NCBI RefSeq assembly: GCF_020423045.1
Contig: NZ_CP081943.1
Coordinates: forward strand, 6,014,001 to 6,078,000
DNA length: 64,000 bases
Direction: 5' to 3'
Origin: Pseudomonas sp. MM213
GTDB taxonomy: Bacteria; Pseudomonadota; Gammaproteobacteria; Pseudomonadales; Pseudomonadaceae
Of the stretch, positions 33,241-41,927 are shown piece after piece. How positions within the stretch are numbered: position 1 is the first letter of the stretch; every line of letters starts with the position of its first letter. Below the pieces are notes generated by a model. That model searched no databases. It worked only from the letters and a program-made list of their open reading frames with translations, and was not told the DNA's origin. Made by a program: the position numbers and the translations under genes.

Positions 33241-33939
33241 TCAGACCTTCGCCGAAATGACTTCGAGAACGCGGATCATGCCTGCTTCGGGATAGTGCCA
33301 GCGCACATCCACATCCCAGAATTGCGCGCCATATTCCCGCTCAGGCGCGGGCGTCTGATAAGCCGGCCGCGGATCTTGCGCCAAACACTGTTCAACCAGC
33401 TCTACCAAAGGCTCTTCAAGACGCTGAGCGTGCCCATGCGCCTGTTGCAACGCCGAGTCCGTCCACTGCACGGGAATCAGCTGCGGCGCAGCGCTGGCGA
33501 TGCTATTGGACGCCGTGTCGATGATGTCGGCATAAGGCACGTAAGGTTTGATGTCGAGAATCGGTGTGCCATCCAGCAAGTCGATGCCGGATATCCACAG
33601 GCGATTGGCCTCGACCTTGTCCAGCTTCACCACGGATTGGCCGATGCCGTTGGGCCGGTGCGTCGCGCGGGTGGCGAACACGCCCATGGATTTGTTGCCG
33701 CCGAGGCGAGGCGGGCGGACTTTCAGGCGTGGTTTTTCTTCCAGGGCCTGATGGAACAGGAACAGCAGCCAGACGTGGCTGACCTGCTCCAGACCCTGCA
33801 CTGCGTCGCCCTGATCGAACGGCGCCACCAGTTCCAGCACGCCGCGAGCGGCGGGTGCCAGTTGCGGCTGGCGCGGGATGGCGAACTTCTCCTTGAAACA
33901 GGAGCGCACGAAGCCGATGGGGGAAACGCTGTAGGTCAT
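33241..33939 (-). CDS. trmO: tRNA N6-threonylcarbamoyladenosine methyltransferase TrmO
   Basis: 232 residues of the TsaA/TrmO family, which N6-methylates t6A37 of tRNAs using SAM. Family motifs are SPIGFVRSCFKEKFAIPRQP at the N-terminus, GVFATRATHRPNGIGQSVVK around residues 80-100, and GTPILDIKPYVPYAD. The ATG at 33939 (MTYSVSPIG) is chosen; the frame runs upstream to 34047 into REP-like DNA. Confidence 0.92.
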   Translation of the reverse strand: MTYSVSPIGFVRSCFKEKFAIPRQPQLAPAARGVLELVAPFDQGDAVQGLEQVSHVWLLFLFHQALEEKPRLKVRPPRLGGNKSMGVFATRATHRPNGIGQSVVKLDKVEANRLWISGIDLLDGTPILDIKPYVPYADIIDTASNSIASAAPQLIPVQWTDSALQQAHGHAQRLEEPLVELVEQCLAQDPRPAYQTPAPEREYGAQFWDVDVRWHYPEAGMIRVLEVISAKV

Positions 33940-34018
33940 TGGTTTAGGGTCGAAGCAGGATTGAGGCGGGCATGATACCCCGACGGGCCTCAAGACTGGT
34001 GGTGGCTGAGCGGGCCTA

Positions 34019-34140
34019 TTCGCGGGCAAGTCGGACTGCCGCACCACTCGCTCCTAAAGGGTTCTCGAGCGAACACAGAGTTTGTGTACGCCAAAGAACC
34101 TGTAGGAGCGAGTGGTGCGGCAGTCCGACTTGCCCGCGAA
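34019..34140. repeat. REP pair
   Basis: Inverted arms TTCGCGGGCAAGTCGGACTG and complement, ending with GTAGGAGCGAGTGGTGCGGC. It lies between trmO and rhlG. Confidence 0.85.
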
Positions 34141-34155
34141 GGCCGCACCACCGAT

Positions 34156-34926
34156 CTAGAGACTGAAGCCACCATCAAGAGGAATGATATTCCCGGTCAT
34201 ATACGCCCCGGCCGTACTCGCCAGGCTGATCGCCAACGCCGCCATCTCTTCCTCCCGGCCCCAGCGCTTCATCGGAATCAACGCCGTATCCTCCGCCAAC
34301 GCCTGCTCATCGTTCCCGATGTGCTGGGTCATCTTGCTCGGAAAGCGCCCCGGCGCGATCACATTGACGTTGATGTGCTGGCTCACCAGTTCCCGCGCCA
34401 GAATCCGCGACAGTTGATGCAGGGCAGCCTTGCTCGGCCCGTAGGCATAAGCCTGCTCGCCGAAGGAAGAAATCCCCGCCACCGAGCCGATGTTGATGAT
34501 CCGCGCCGGATTGGCTTCTGACCCGGCCTTGCGCAGCAGCGGCAAGAACTGCTGGATGCAGTTGAACACGGACGTCACGTTGAGCTGCATGACCTTTTCC
34601 CAGCCCTTGACCGGATAGCTCTCCAACGGCGCGCCCCACGTGGTGCCGGCGTTGTTCACCAGGATATCCAGATGGGTGATCTGCTCGGCCAACCCCGTGA
34701 CCAGTTGCAGTACACCTTCTTCAGTGGCCAGGTTGGCGGCCACCGCGTGGCACGTTCCGAAGGCGCTCAACTCGTCAGCCGTTTGCTGACACGCTTCGGC
34801 ATCGCGCGCGCAGACGTACACGGTGGCGCCGGCCTCGATATAGGCCTTGGCGATCATTTTGCCGATACCACGGGTGCCGCCGGTCACCAGAGCGGTGCGG
34901 CCTTGCAGGGAAAAGTACGGGTGCAT
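34156..34926 (-). CDS. rhlG: SDR-family oxidoreductase, RhlG homologue
   Basis: 256-residue NADP-dependent short-chain dehydrogenase. The cofactor motif TGGTRGIGKM, the NNAG motif and the catalytic Ser/Tyr-x-x-x-Lys (GSVAGISSF…YAYGPSKAA) are all present. The start MHPYFSLQGR and the overall sequence match RhlG of P. aeruginosa, a beta-ketoacyl reductase once linked to rhamnolipid synthesis; the physiological substrate here is not shown. The ATG at 34926 is chosen; a start nine codons upstream is less likely. Confidence 0.82.
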   Translation of the reverse strand: MHPYFSLQGRTALVTGGTRGIGKMIAKAYIEAGATVYVCARDAEACQQTADELSAFGTCHAVAANLATEEGVLQLVTGLAEQITHLDILVNNAGTTWGAPLESYPVKGWEKVMQLNVTSVFNCIQQFLPLLRKAGSEANPARIINIGSVAGISSFGEQAYAYGPSKAALHQLSRILARELVSQHINVNVIAPGRFPSKMTQHIGNDEQALAEDTALIPMKRWGREEEMAALAISLASTAGAYMTGNIIPLDGGFSL

Positions 34927-35037
34927 GGCGAATCCTGAGAGCTGAGGGTGCATACACCCTAGTCGTCAGCCGCTGGAAGCGGAGCCACTATTTTTGTGCG
35001 GAATGGGGATTCATACAGCCAGACCTGCCACCCCGAC

Positions 35038-35105
35038 CTGTAGGAGCCGGCTTGCCGGCGATGGCGTCCTCAAAATCGCCATCGCCAGCAAGCTGGCTCC
35101 TACAG
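35038..35105. repeat. Compact REP pair
   Basis: Arms GTAGGAGCCGGCTTGCCGGC and complement with only a short core (about 20 bases). It lacks the GTTAACGATAACGCG core of the larger pairs. Confidence 0.9.
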
Positions 35106-35135
35106 GGGGCGGTGGTGGCCCAAGGTCTGTGGGGG

Positions 35136-35606
35136 TTACTGCGGGCGAACGCGCAGGGTCAGGCCCTTGAGGAAGTTGCGCAGCAACTGGTCGCCGCACG
35201 GGCGATAATTGGTGTGGCCGAACTTGCGGAACAGCGCGCTCAGCTCAGGCTTGGACACCGGGAACTCGGCGGCCTTGAGGATCGCGTGCATGTCGTCTTC
35301 TTTCAGCTCGAAGGCCACGCGCAGTTTTTTCAAGATGATGTTGTTGGTCACCGGCACTTCGATTGGCTGCGGCGGACGGCTTTCGTCCTTGCCGCGCTTG
35401 AAGATCACCAGGCCGTCGAGGAAATGCGCCATGACCTCGTCCGGGCAGCGTACGAAGCCTTCCTCGTCCTCTTCTTTCTTGTCGAGGTAGGTCAGCAGGG
35501 CTTCCAGGGACACGTCCATGCCGCCGAGCTTGATGATCTCGATGACTTTCTTGTCGCTGATGTCGAGCATGTAGCGCACGCTGCGCAGTACGTCGTTATG
35601 AATCAT
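35136..35606 (-). CDS. DUF1456-family protein (YehS-like)
   Basis: 156 residues with two similar repeats: IHNDVLRSVRYMLDISDKKV…GGMDVSLEALLTYL, and VTNNIILKKLRVAFELKEDD…AEFPVSKPELSALF. This matches the DUF1456/YehS pattern. No biochemical function is established for the family. The ATG at 35606 has AGGA 9 bases upstream. It precedes the pseudouridine-synthase-like gene's end on the same strand. Confidence 0.85.
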   Translation of the reverse strand: MIHNDVLRSVRYMLDISDKKVIEIIKLGGMDVSLEALLTYLDKKEEDEEGFVRCPDEVMAHFLDGLVIFKRGKDESRPPQPIEVPVTNNIILKKLRVAFELKEDDMHAILKAAEFPVSKPELSALFRKFGHTNYRPCGDQLLRNFLKGLTLRVRPQ

Positions 35607-35681
35607 GGTGTGCAATCCTGATAGTCGGCAGTGGGCGCCGCATAAGCCGCGGCGCCAGAATGTGTGGCGGCGTGAAAAGTC

Positions 35682-36392
35682 TTAGAACTTCTCTTTGCCG
35701 GACAGGTAGCGCCATTGGCCCAACGGCACTTTGCCGATGGACACGCCGCCGATGCGGATGCGGCGGATAGCGACGACCTTCAGGCCGACGGCCTGGCAGA
35801 ACAGGGCAATCACGCCCGGTTGTGGGTTCTTCATCGCAAAACGCAGGCGGTTTTCGTTCTGCCAGCTGGCCTTGACCGGCGGCAGTTCCTTGCCCTTGTA
35901 GGTGAGGCCATGGTTCAGGCGGTTGAGGCCGTGAGCCACCATCTCGCCTTCAACCTCGACCACATACTCTTGTTCGATTTTCGCGGAGTCGGCGGTGAGT
36001 TTGCGCAGGATCTTCCAGTCCTGGGTGAACACCAGCAGACCGCTGGCGTTGGCCTGCAGGTCGGTGCTGGCGGTCAGGCGCTGGAAATGGCCCTTGAGTG
36101 GACGTTTGCTGAAGCGATGTTCTTCGCTCAGGGTTTCGGCGCTGATGGTGGCCATCGCGGTGTCCGCGTCCATGCCAGCCGGCACGTTGAACAGGATGGT
36201 TACCGGCTCTGGTGCGGTGGCCTTGGCCTCCGGGTCGAGCTCGACTTTCTGAGTGTCGACCTTGAACTGCGGCTCGTCGATGACTTCGCCGTCCACGGTG
36301 ACCCAGCCGCCCTCGATGAACAGCTCAGCCTCCCGACGGGAACAGCCGACGAGTTCGATGAGGCGTTTGGAGAGACGTATCGGGTCAGTCAT
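35682..36392 (-). CDS. RsuA/RluF-family pseudouridine-synthase-like protein lacking the catalytic Asp
   Basis: 236 residues with an N-terminal S4 RNA-binding domain (IRLSKRLIELVGCSRREAEL…GWVTVDGEV) and a pseudouridine synthase fold. In active family members the catalytic Asp lies in RLDxxTxGL; here the matching segment is TDLQANASGLLVFTQ, so the catalytic position is Gln113. The downstream EQEYVVEVEGE matches the family's EKTYLV segment, which supports the alignment. It may therefore be an RNA-binding protein without synthase activity, or use another residue. The ATG at 36392 is chosen; the upstream extension runs into a REP element. Confidence 0.8.
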   Translation of the reverse strand: MTDPIRLSKRLIELVGCSRREAELFIEGGWVTVDGEVIDEPQFKVDTQKVELDPEAKATAPEPVTILFNVPAGMDADTAMATISAETLSEEHRFSKRPLKGHFQRLTASTDLQANASGLLVFTQDWKILRKLTADSAKIEQEYVVEVEGEMVAHGLNRLNHGLTYKGKELPPVKASWQNENRLRFAMKNPQPGVIALFCQAVGLKVVAIRRIRIGGVSIGKVPLGQWRYLSGKEKF

Positions 36393-36475
36393 GACAGGGC
36401 CGTAACAAAAAAGGGGTGGGCATTGTACCTGCTGGGCGCCGGTTAATCCCGGCTCCATTTCACCGTTGGGCTTTT

Positions 36476-36576
36476 TGTAGGAGCCGGCTTGCTGGCGATG
36501 CAGGCGATGCGGTGTGTCATTTGTACCGAGGTGATGCCATCGTCGGAGCGCCGCCCGCAGCAAGCCGGCTCCTACA
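36476..36576. repeat. REP pair (variant arms)
   Basis: The left arm is GTAGGAGCCGGCTTGCTGGC; the right arm is GTCGGAGCGCCGCCCGCAGC followed by AAGCCGGCTCCTACA. It shares the right-arm variant with the pair between the two tRNA genes. Confidence 0.85.
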
Positions 36577-36580
36577 CAGG

Positions 36581-37054
36581 TCAGCCGTTGCTCGACTGTT
36601 GCCGGGTTTGGCGCAGCCGCATATGCAACAACGGATAAGGCTGCCCCATGCCGTCATGCTCGGTGCGGCCGATCACCTCGAAGCCCTGTTTGAAGTAGAA
36701 CCCCAGCGCCTGCGGGTTCTGTTCATTGACGTCCAGTTCATCGGCGTTCAGGTGTTCCATGGCATAACGCAGCAACTGCTTGCCCAGGCCCTGGCCACGG
36801 TGGGCCGGGTCGATGAAGAGCATTTCAACTTTGCCCGCTGCCACGCCGGCGAACCCGGTGATGCGCTGGCGCGAGTCTTTGGTGCAGATCAGCATCACCG
36901 CGTCGAGGTAGCGCGTCAGCACCAGATTCTTCAGCAGTTCGATGTAACTGTCCGGCAGAAAGTCATGGGTGGCGCGCACCGAGTCTTCCCAGATCCGAGT
37001 CAGTTCCTGGTAGTCGCTCTGTTTCGGCGTGTGGATGACCGAATGTTGGCGCAT
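36581..37054 (-). CDS. GNAT-family N-acetyltransferase
   Basis: 157 residues. The acetyl-CoA-binding motif A is VEMLFIDPAHRGQGLGKQLL, followed by LDVNEQNPQALGFYFKQGFE typical of GNAT enzymes. The substrate cannot be told from sequence; relatives include YjaB/putative aminoglycoside- or peptide-modifying acetyltransferases. The ATG at 37054 (MRQHSVIHTPKQ) is used because the upstream extension crosses the rimO terminator. Confidence 0.82.
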   Translation of the reverse strand: MRQHSVIHTPKQSDYQELTRIWEDSVRATHDFLPDSYIELLKNLVLTRYLDAVMLICTKDSRQRITGFAGVAAGKVEMLFIDPAHRGQGLGKQLLRYAMEHLNADELDVNEQNPQALGFYFKQGFEVIGRTEHDGMGQPYPLLHMRLRQTRQQSSNG

Positions 37055-37116
37055 GGCCGAATGCCCCTTTTGCAGTGGATGGCGCGAGTCCTTTCTCCCA
37101 CAAAACGATAGACGTA

Positions 37117-37154
37117 AAAAAGCCCCGCATCTCGTCAAGAGAGCGGGGCTTTGC
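37117..37154 (-). terminator. Terminator after rimO
   Basis: AAAGCCCCGC/GCGGGGCTTT stem between the rimO stop and the GNAT gene. A and T runs on both sides allow function in either direction. Confidence 0.85.
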
Positions 37155-37167
37155 GTATTTTTTGCGT

Positions 37168-38505
37168 TTAGATCTGTTCAGCCCACAAGTCGTATTCGTC
37201 GGCGTCGGTAACCTTGCACCAGACTTTGTCGCCCGGTTTCAGGTTGCTGCCGTTGTCGATGAACACGTTACCGTCGATTTCCGGGGCGTCGAAGAAGCAG
37301 CGGCCAACCGCGCCTTGCTCGTCGACTTCATCGACCAGCACTTCGATTTCACGGCCGACGCGCATTTGCAGACGTGCCGAGCTGATGGCTTGCTGGTGCG
37401 CCATGAAGCGGTCCCAACGGTCTTGCTTGACGTCGTCCGGGACGATGTCCAGGTCCAGGTCGTTGGCCGGTGCGCCTTCGACCGGCGAGTACTGGAAGCA
37501 GCCGACGCGGTCGAGCTGGGCTTCGGTCAGCCAGTTCAGCAGGTACTGGAAGTCTTCTTCGGTTTCGCCCGGGAAGCCGACGATGAAGGTCGAACGGATG
37601 ATCAGGTCCGGGCAGATCTCGCGCCAGTTCTTGATGCGCGCCAGGGTCTTGTCTTCGAACGCCGGGCGTTTCATCGATTTCAGGACTTTCGGGCTGGCGT
37701 GCTGGAACGGGATGTCCAGGTACGGCAGGATCTTGCCGGCGGCCATCAGCGGGATCAGCTCGTCGACGTGCGGGTACGGGTAAACGTAGTGCAAGCGAAC
37801 CCAGACGCCGAGGGTGCTCAGGGCTTCGCAGAGTTCGGTCATGCGGGTTTTCACCGGCGCGCCATTCCAGAAACCGGTGCGGTACTTCACGTCGACGCCG
37901 TAGGCGCTGGTGTCTTGCGAAATCACCAACAGCTCTTTGACGCCGGCCTTGACCAGGCGCTGGGCCTCGTCGAGCACGTCACCGACCGGACGGCTGACCA
38001 GCTTGCCGCGCATCGACGGGATGATGCAGAAGCTGCAGCTGTGGTTGCAGCCTTCGGAAATCTTCAGGTACGCGTAGTGGCGCGGGGTCAGCTTGATGCC
38101 TTGCGGCGGCACCAGGTCGATCAGCGGGTTGTGATCCTGACGCGGCGGCACGACGTCGTGCACGGCGTTGACCACTTGCTCGTACTGCTGCGGACCGGTC
38201 ACGGCCAGCACGCTCGGGTGTACGTTGCGGATGTTGCCTTCTTCGACGCCCATGCAGCCGGTCACGATGACCTTGCCGTTTTCCTTGATGGCTTCGCCGA
38301 TCACTTCCAAAGATTCTGCCTTGGCCGAGTCGATGAAACCGCAGGTGTTGACCACCACGACATCGGCGTCCTGATAAGTGGACACAACGTCATAACCTTC
38401 CATGCGCAGCTGGGTAAGGATGCGCTCGGAGTCGACCAGTGCTTTGGGGCAACCCAGGGATACGAAGCCAACCTTTGGATTGGCCGGCGCAGGAGTGGTG
38501 GACAT
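37168..38505 (-). CDS. rimO: Ribosomal protein S12 methylthiotransferase RimO
   Basis: 445-residue radical-SAM enzyme that methylthiolates Asp in ribosomal protein S12. The N-terminal MTTase domain is [19 protein letters not shown], with Cys also in NTCGFI and TGCMG. The radical SAM motif is CNHSCSFC (CxxxCxxC), and a C-terminal TRAM domain follows. The ATG at 38505 ([14 protein letters not shown]) is chosen over the 26-codon upstream extension. Divergent from kup. Confidence 0.96.
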   Translation of the reverse strand: MSTTPAPANPKVGFVSLGCPKALVDSERILTQLRMEGYDVVSTYQDADVVVVNTCGFIDSAKAESLEVIGEAIKENGKVIVTGCMGVEEGNIRNVHPSVLAVTGPQQYEQVVNAVHDVVPPRQDHNPLIDLVPPQGIKLTPRHYAYLKISEGCNHSCSFCIIPSMRGKLVSRPVGDVLDEAQRLVKAGVKELLVISQDTSAYGVDVKYRTGFWNGAPVKTRMTELCEALSTLGVWVRLHYVYPYPHVDELIPLMAAGKILPYLDIPFQHASPKVLKSMKRPAFEDKTLARIKNWREICPDLIIRSTFIVGFPGETEEDFQYLLNWLTEAQLDRVGCFQYSPVEGAPANDLDLDIVPDDVKQDRWDRFMAHQQAISSARLQMRVGREIEVLVDEVDEQGAVGRCFFDAPEIDGNVFIDNGSNLKPGDKVWCKVTDADEYDLWAEQI

Positions 38506-38792
38506 GTCTAACCTCGGTATTTGTGACGCCTCCAGCCGAAGACGGCAAGGCGACAGACGGGCGCTTGTTGCGCCTCTGATCAAAAAGTGCGCAATTCTAG
38601 CGATGAGAGACGCACTTGACCAGCTTTATGGAGGGAAATACGACGAGTGCTGCGCTATGCTTCGCGCCGTTACGCGTTACCGATTTTTTACAGTCAACAA
38701 AACGTCTGTAACGTCATGTAAAACAGCGCATGCTGCGTGACAAAGCATAGTGCTTCTTCCAAGAAGTCCGGTCTGGGTAGTAGGAGTGTTGG

Positions 38793-40694
38793 ATGGGTCA
38801 GGCAAGTAGTCAGGCGGCGGGTGCCGAGCATTCGGCGGCGAAGCCGATCGGTATGCTGGTCGCGGCGGTCGGGGTGGTTTACGGCGATATCGGCACGAGC
38901 CCGCTGTACACCCTCAAAGAAGTGTTTTCCGGTGGTTACGGCGTACCGGTCAACCATGACGGCGTGTTGGGCATCCTGGCGCTGATCTTCTGGTCGCTGA
39001 TCTGGGTCGTCTCGATCAAGTACATGATGTTTGTCCTGCGCGCCGACAACCAGGGCGAAGGCGGGATCATGGCGTTGACCGCGCTGGCGCGGCGGGCAGC
39101 GGCGGGGCACAAGAAGTTGCGCACGTTGCTGGTGGTCTGCGGGCTGATCGGCGCGGCGCTGTTCTATGGCGACAGCATGATCACTCCGGCGATCTCCGTG
39201 CTTTCGGCGATTGAAGGTCTCGGGCTGGCCTTCGAAGGCATCGACCATTGGGTGGTGCCGCTGTCGTTGATCGTGCTGGTGGCGCTGTTTTTGATCCAGA
39301 GCCACGGCACCGCGCGAATCGGCATCCTGTTCGGGCCGATCATGGTCACCTGGTTCCTGGTCCTGGGCGCACTGGGCGTCTACGGCATCATGCAGCATCC
39401 GGAAGTGTTGCAAGCGATGAACCCGGTCTGGGGCGTGCGCTTCTTCATCGTTCACCCGGGCATGGGCGTGGCGATCCTCGGCGCGGTGGTGCTGGCGTTG
39501 ACCGGTGCCGAAGCGCTGTACGCCGACATGGGCCACTTCGGACGCAAGCCGATTGCCCGCGCCTGGTTCATCCTCGTGCTGCCGGCGCTGGTGCTGAACT
39601 ACTTCGGCCAGGGCGCCTTGCTGCTCGGTGACCCGGAAGCGGCGCGCAACCCGTTCTATCTGTTGGCGCCAAGCTGGGCGTTGATTCCCCTGGTCGGCCT
39701 GTCGACCCTGGCCACGGTGATTGCTTCGCAAGCGGTGATTTCCGGCGCGTTCTCCCTGACCCGCCAGGCGATCCAGCTCGGCTACATTCCGCGCATGCAC
39801 ATCCAGCACACCTCCAGCGCCGAGCAAGGCCAGATCTACATCGGTGCGGTGAACTGGGCGCTGATGGTCGGCGTTGTGCTGCTGGTGCTGGGTTTCGAAT
39901 CTTCCGGCGCCCTGGCCTCGGCTTACGGCGTTGCGGTGACCGGGACCATGTTGATGACCAGCATTCTGGTGTCGGCAGTGATACTGCTGCTATGGAAATG
40001 GCCGCCGGTCCTTGCGGTGCCGGTCCTGTTGGGATTTTTGCTGGTCGATGGCGTGTACTTCGCCGCCAACGTGCCGAAAATCGTACAGGGCGGGGCCTTC
40101 CCGGTGATCGCCGGTATTGCGCTGTTCGTGCTGATGACTACCTGGAAGCGCGGCAAACAACTGCTGGTGGAGCGCATGGACGAAGGCGGGCTGCCGCTGC
40201 CGATTTTTATCAGCAGTATTGCCGTGCAACCGCCGCATCGCGTCCAGGGCACCGCCGTGTTCCTCACCGCGCGGCCAGACGCCGTACCCCACGCGTTGTT
40301 GCACAACTTGCTGCATAACCAGGTGCTGCACGAGCAAGTGGTGCTGCTGACGGTGGTGTACGAAGACATCCCGCGAGTACCGACGACACGGCGCTTCGAG
40401 GTGGAATCCCACGGCGAAGGGTTCTTCCGGGTGATCCTGCACTTTGGCTTTATCGACGAACCGGACGTGCCGCAAGCGCTGAAGTTGTGTCACCTCGATG
40501 ACCTCGACTTCAGCCCGATGCGCACCACCTACTTCCTCAGTCGCGAGACGGTCATCGCCTCCAAACTTGAGGGGATGGCGCGCTGGCGCGAGGCGTTGTT
40601 TGCGTTCATGTTGAAGAATGCGAATGGCAATTTGCGGTTCTTTAATCTGCCGCTGAACCGGGTGATTGAGTTGGGGACGCAGGTCGAGATGTAA
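38793..40694 (+). CDS. kup: Potassium uptake protein Kup
   Basis: 633-residue inner-membrane K+/H+ symporter with about 12 membrane segments in the first 430 residues and a soluble C-terminal domain. The KUP signature [19 protein letters not shown] is near the N-terminus. TAGGAG lies about 8 bases upstream of the ATG. It is followed by a strong terminator and a REP pair. Confidence 0.96.
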   Translation: MGQASSQAAGAEHSAAKPIGMLVAAVGVVYGDIGTSPLYTLKEVFSGGYGVPVNHDGVLGILALIFWSLIWVVSIKYMMFVLRADNQGEGGIMALTALARRAAAGHKKLRTLLVVCGLIGAALFYGDSMITPAISVLSAIEGLGLAFEGIDHWVVPLSLIVLVALFLIQSHGTARIGILFGPIMVTWFLVLGALGVYGIMQHPEVLQAMNPVWGVRFFIVHPGMGVAILGAVVLALTGAEALYADMGHFGRKPIARAWFILVLPALVLNYFGQGALLLGDPEAARNPFYLLAPSWALIPLVGLSTLATVIASQAVISGAFSLTRQAIQLGYIPRMHIQHTSSAEQGQIYIGAVNWALMVGVVLLVLGFESSGALASAYGVAVTGTMLMTSILVSAVILLLWKWPPVLAVPVLLGFLLVDGVYFAANVPKIVQGGAFPVIAGIALFVLMTTWKRGKQLLVERMDEGGLPLPIFISSIAVQPPHRVQGTAVFLTARPDAVPHALLHNLLHNQVLHEQVVLLTVVYEDIPRVPTTRRFEVESHGEGFFRVILHFGFIDEPDVPQALKLCHLDDLDFSPMRTTYFLSRETVIASKLEGMARWREALFAFMLKNANGNLRFFNLPLNRVIELGTQVEM

Positions 40695-40705
40695 GCCCGC
40701 GACAT

Positions 40706-40746
40706 CAAAAAGCCCCCGTTGCCGTGAAGGCAGCGGGGGCTTTTTA
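40706..40746. terminator. Terminator after kup
   Basis: AGCCCCCG(T)TGCC / GGCAGCGGGGGCT stem flanked by A on one side and T on the other, so it can stop transcription from both strands. Confidence 0.9.
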
Positions 40747-40781
40747 TTGCCCGACGCCTGACGCTGGCTAACAACGATCCC

Positions 40782-40873
40782 CTGTGGGAGCGAGCCTGCT
40801 CGCGATGGCGGACTGACATGCACCATTAATGTTGCCTGACAGACCGCTATCGCGAGCAAGCTTGCTCCTACAG
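40782..40873. repeat. REP pair
   Basis: The left arm is GTGGGAGCGAGCCTGCTCGC and the right arm is the variant TCGCGAGCAAGCTTGCTCCTAC. It lies between kup and the DUF3077 gene. Confidence 0.88.
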
Positions 40874-40933
40874 GGACCGTGTTGCTGGCTTTTTTGTGAG
40901 TGTGGCCCGTCGTTTTTAGTTGCGCTCAGGTCA

Positions 40934-41239
40934 TTATTTTTTTGATTCGGTTTTTGACCAAACCGGCCGCTCCAGCACCTTCACTGCATCATCAACCACT
41001 GCCTTGCTCATCGCCGTCAAATAATGCGCGGCCCAGGCGTGTCGGTCGGTGTCTCGGGCGTAGGCAGCATCTTTGGTCAGCTCCTTGGCCAGGTACAGGA
41101 AATCGGAGGCCATGGCTAACGCATCGCTGAGGGGAACGTCTCGCGTGACATGGAATAGGGGTTGGTTTGAGCAGTAGAGGACGGGGGTGAGGCCGATGGT
41201 TTTTAGTTCTGAGGCTTCGGACTGTTTTGTATTTGTCAT
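40934..41239 (-). CDS. DUF3077 family protein
   Basis: 101 residues. The Pseudomonas-typical DUF3077 pattern is seen: LKTIGLTPVLYCSNQPLFHV, then VPLSDALAMASDFLYLAKEL and HAWAAHYLTAMSKAVVDDA. The helical arrangement suggests a small regulatory or structural protein, but no function is known. GGAG lies 8 bases upstream of the ATG at 41239. Upstream is a strong hairpin (41263-41298) in its probable 5' leader. Confidence 0.85.
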   Translation of the reverse strand: MTNTKQSEASELKTIGLTPVLYCSNQPLFHVTRDVPLSDALAMASDFLYLAKELTKDAAYARDTDRHAWAAHYLTAMSKAVVDDAVKVLERPVWSKTESKK

Positions 41240-41262
41240 GGTTTTACTCCAGGGTTCGAGGA

Positions 41263-41298
41263 GCTGCCACATTCGTTTCCAAGCGAATGGGTGGCAGC
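41263..41298 (-). promoter_or_regulatory. Hairpin in the DUF3077 mRNA leader
   Basis: GCTGCCAC-ATTCG pairs with CGAAT-(GG)-GTGGCAGC around an 8-base loop, 24 bases upstream of the DUF3077 start codon. There is no T run, so it is not a normal terminator. It could control translation or mRNA stability. Confidence 0.5.
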
Positions 41299-41736
41299 TA
41301 TGCGCAGGTTGGAAACCGGGAACCATGGAACCGGCACGCCCGAGGGCGTCCCACGCACAGCCGCCATTACTCAAGAATACTGCCGTGAAATCCGCTGCAT
41401 TCATGAAGGATGGCGTAGCGTTCGATTCGACGGGTTTCCAAGCCCGATCGCTGAATGGTCAGCGACGTCCGGAGACTATCCCGTCAAAGAAAAGCGCAAC
41501 AAGGCATCAAAGTGCCCAAAAAACACGATTCGGAGTTTGCCTACAAGGTCTGCGGGCGTCATCCGATATCGCGCCGTCTGAAACAAACAAAAACTAAACG
41601 CCGCGAGCGGGCCACGACGATATGCGGGTACGGCACGCCAGGAAAGGCTGAAGGAGCAGGGTATGACGTGTTTCTAAGGAGCATCCAACTTTCTTTGACT
41701 TGAAGAGCAATTCATTTTCAACGTTTACACGGTCCA
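41299..41736. other. Gene-poor region upstream of DUF3077 gene
   Basis: About 440 bases with frames on both strands but no recognisable family. The part at 41299-41360 has repeated GGTTGGAAACCGGGAACC-like segments and continues the structured leader of the DUF3077 gene. The rest should hold its promoter. Confidence 0.45.
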
Positions 41737-41737
41737 T

Positions 41738-41838
41738 TGTAGGAGCCGGCTTGCTGGCGATGGACTCAAGTGCACCGCGGTGAACCAGTCCGTACGCGTA
41801 ATCGTTAACGACCATCGCCAGCAAGCTGGCTCCTACAG
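41738..41838. repeat. REP pair
   Basis: Arms GTAGGAGCCGGCTTGCTGGC and complement. The core holds GTAATCGTTAACGACC, the reverse-strand version of the GTTAACGATAACGCG core. Confidence 0.9.
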
Positions 41839-41872
41839 GTTCTGTGTTTCCCGGTAATCCGTGAAGAACCAT

Positions 41873-41912
41873 AAAAAAGCCCCCGCTACCGTAAGGCAGC
41901 GGGGGCTTTTTT
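41873..41912 (-). terminator. Terminator after the acvB-like gene
   Basis: AAAAGCCCCCGCT…AGCGGGGGCTTTT stem just past the stop codon of the minus-strand gene. Its stem is almost the same as that of the kup terminator. Confidence 0.88.
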
Positions 41913-41927
41913 GTGGGCGGGTTCAGG

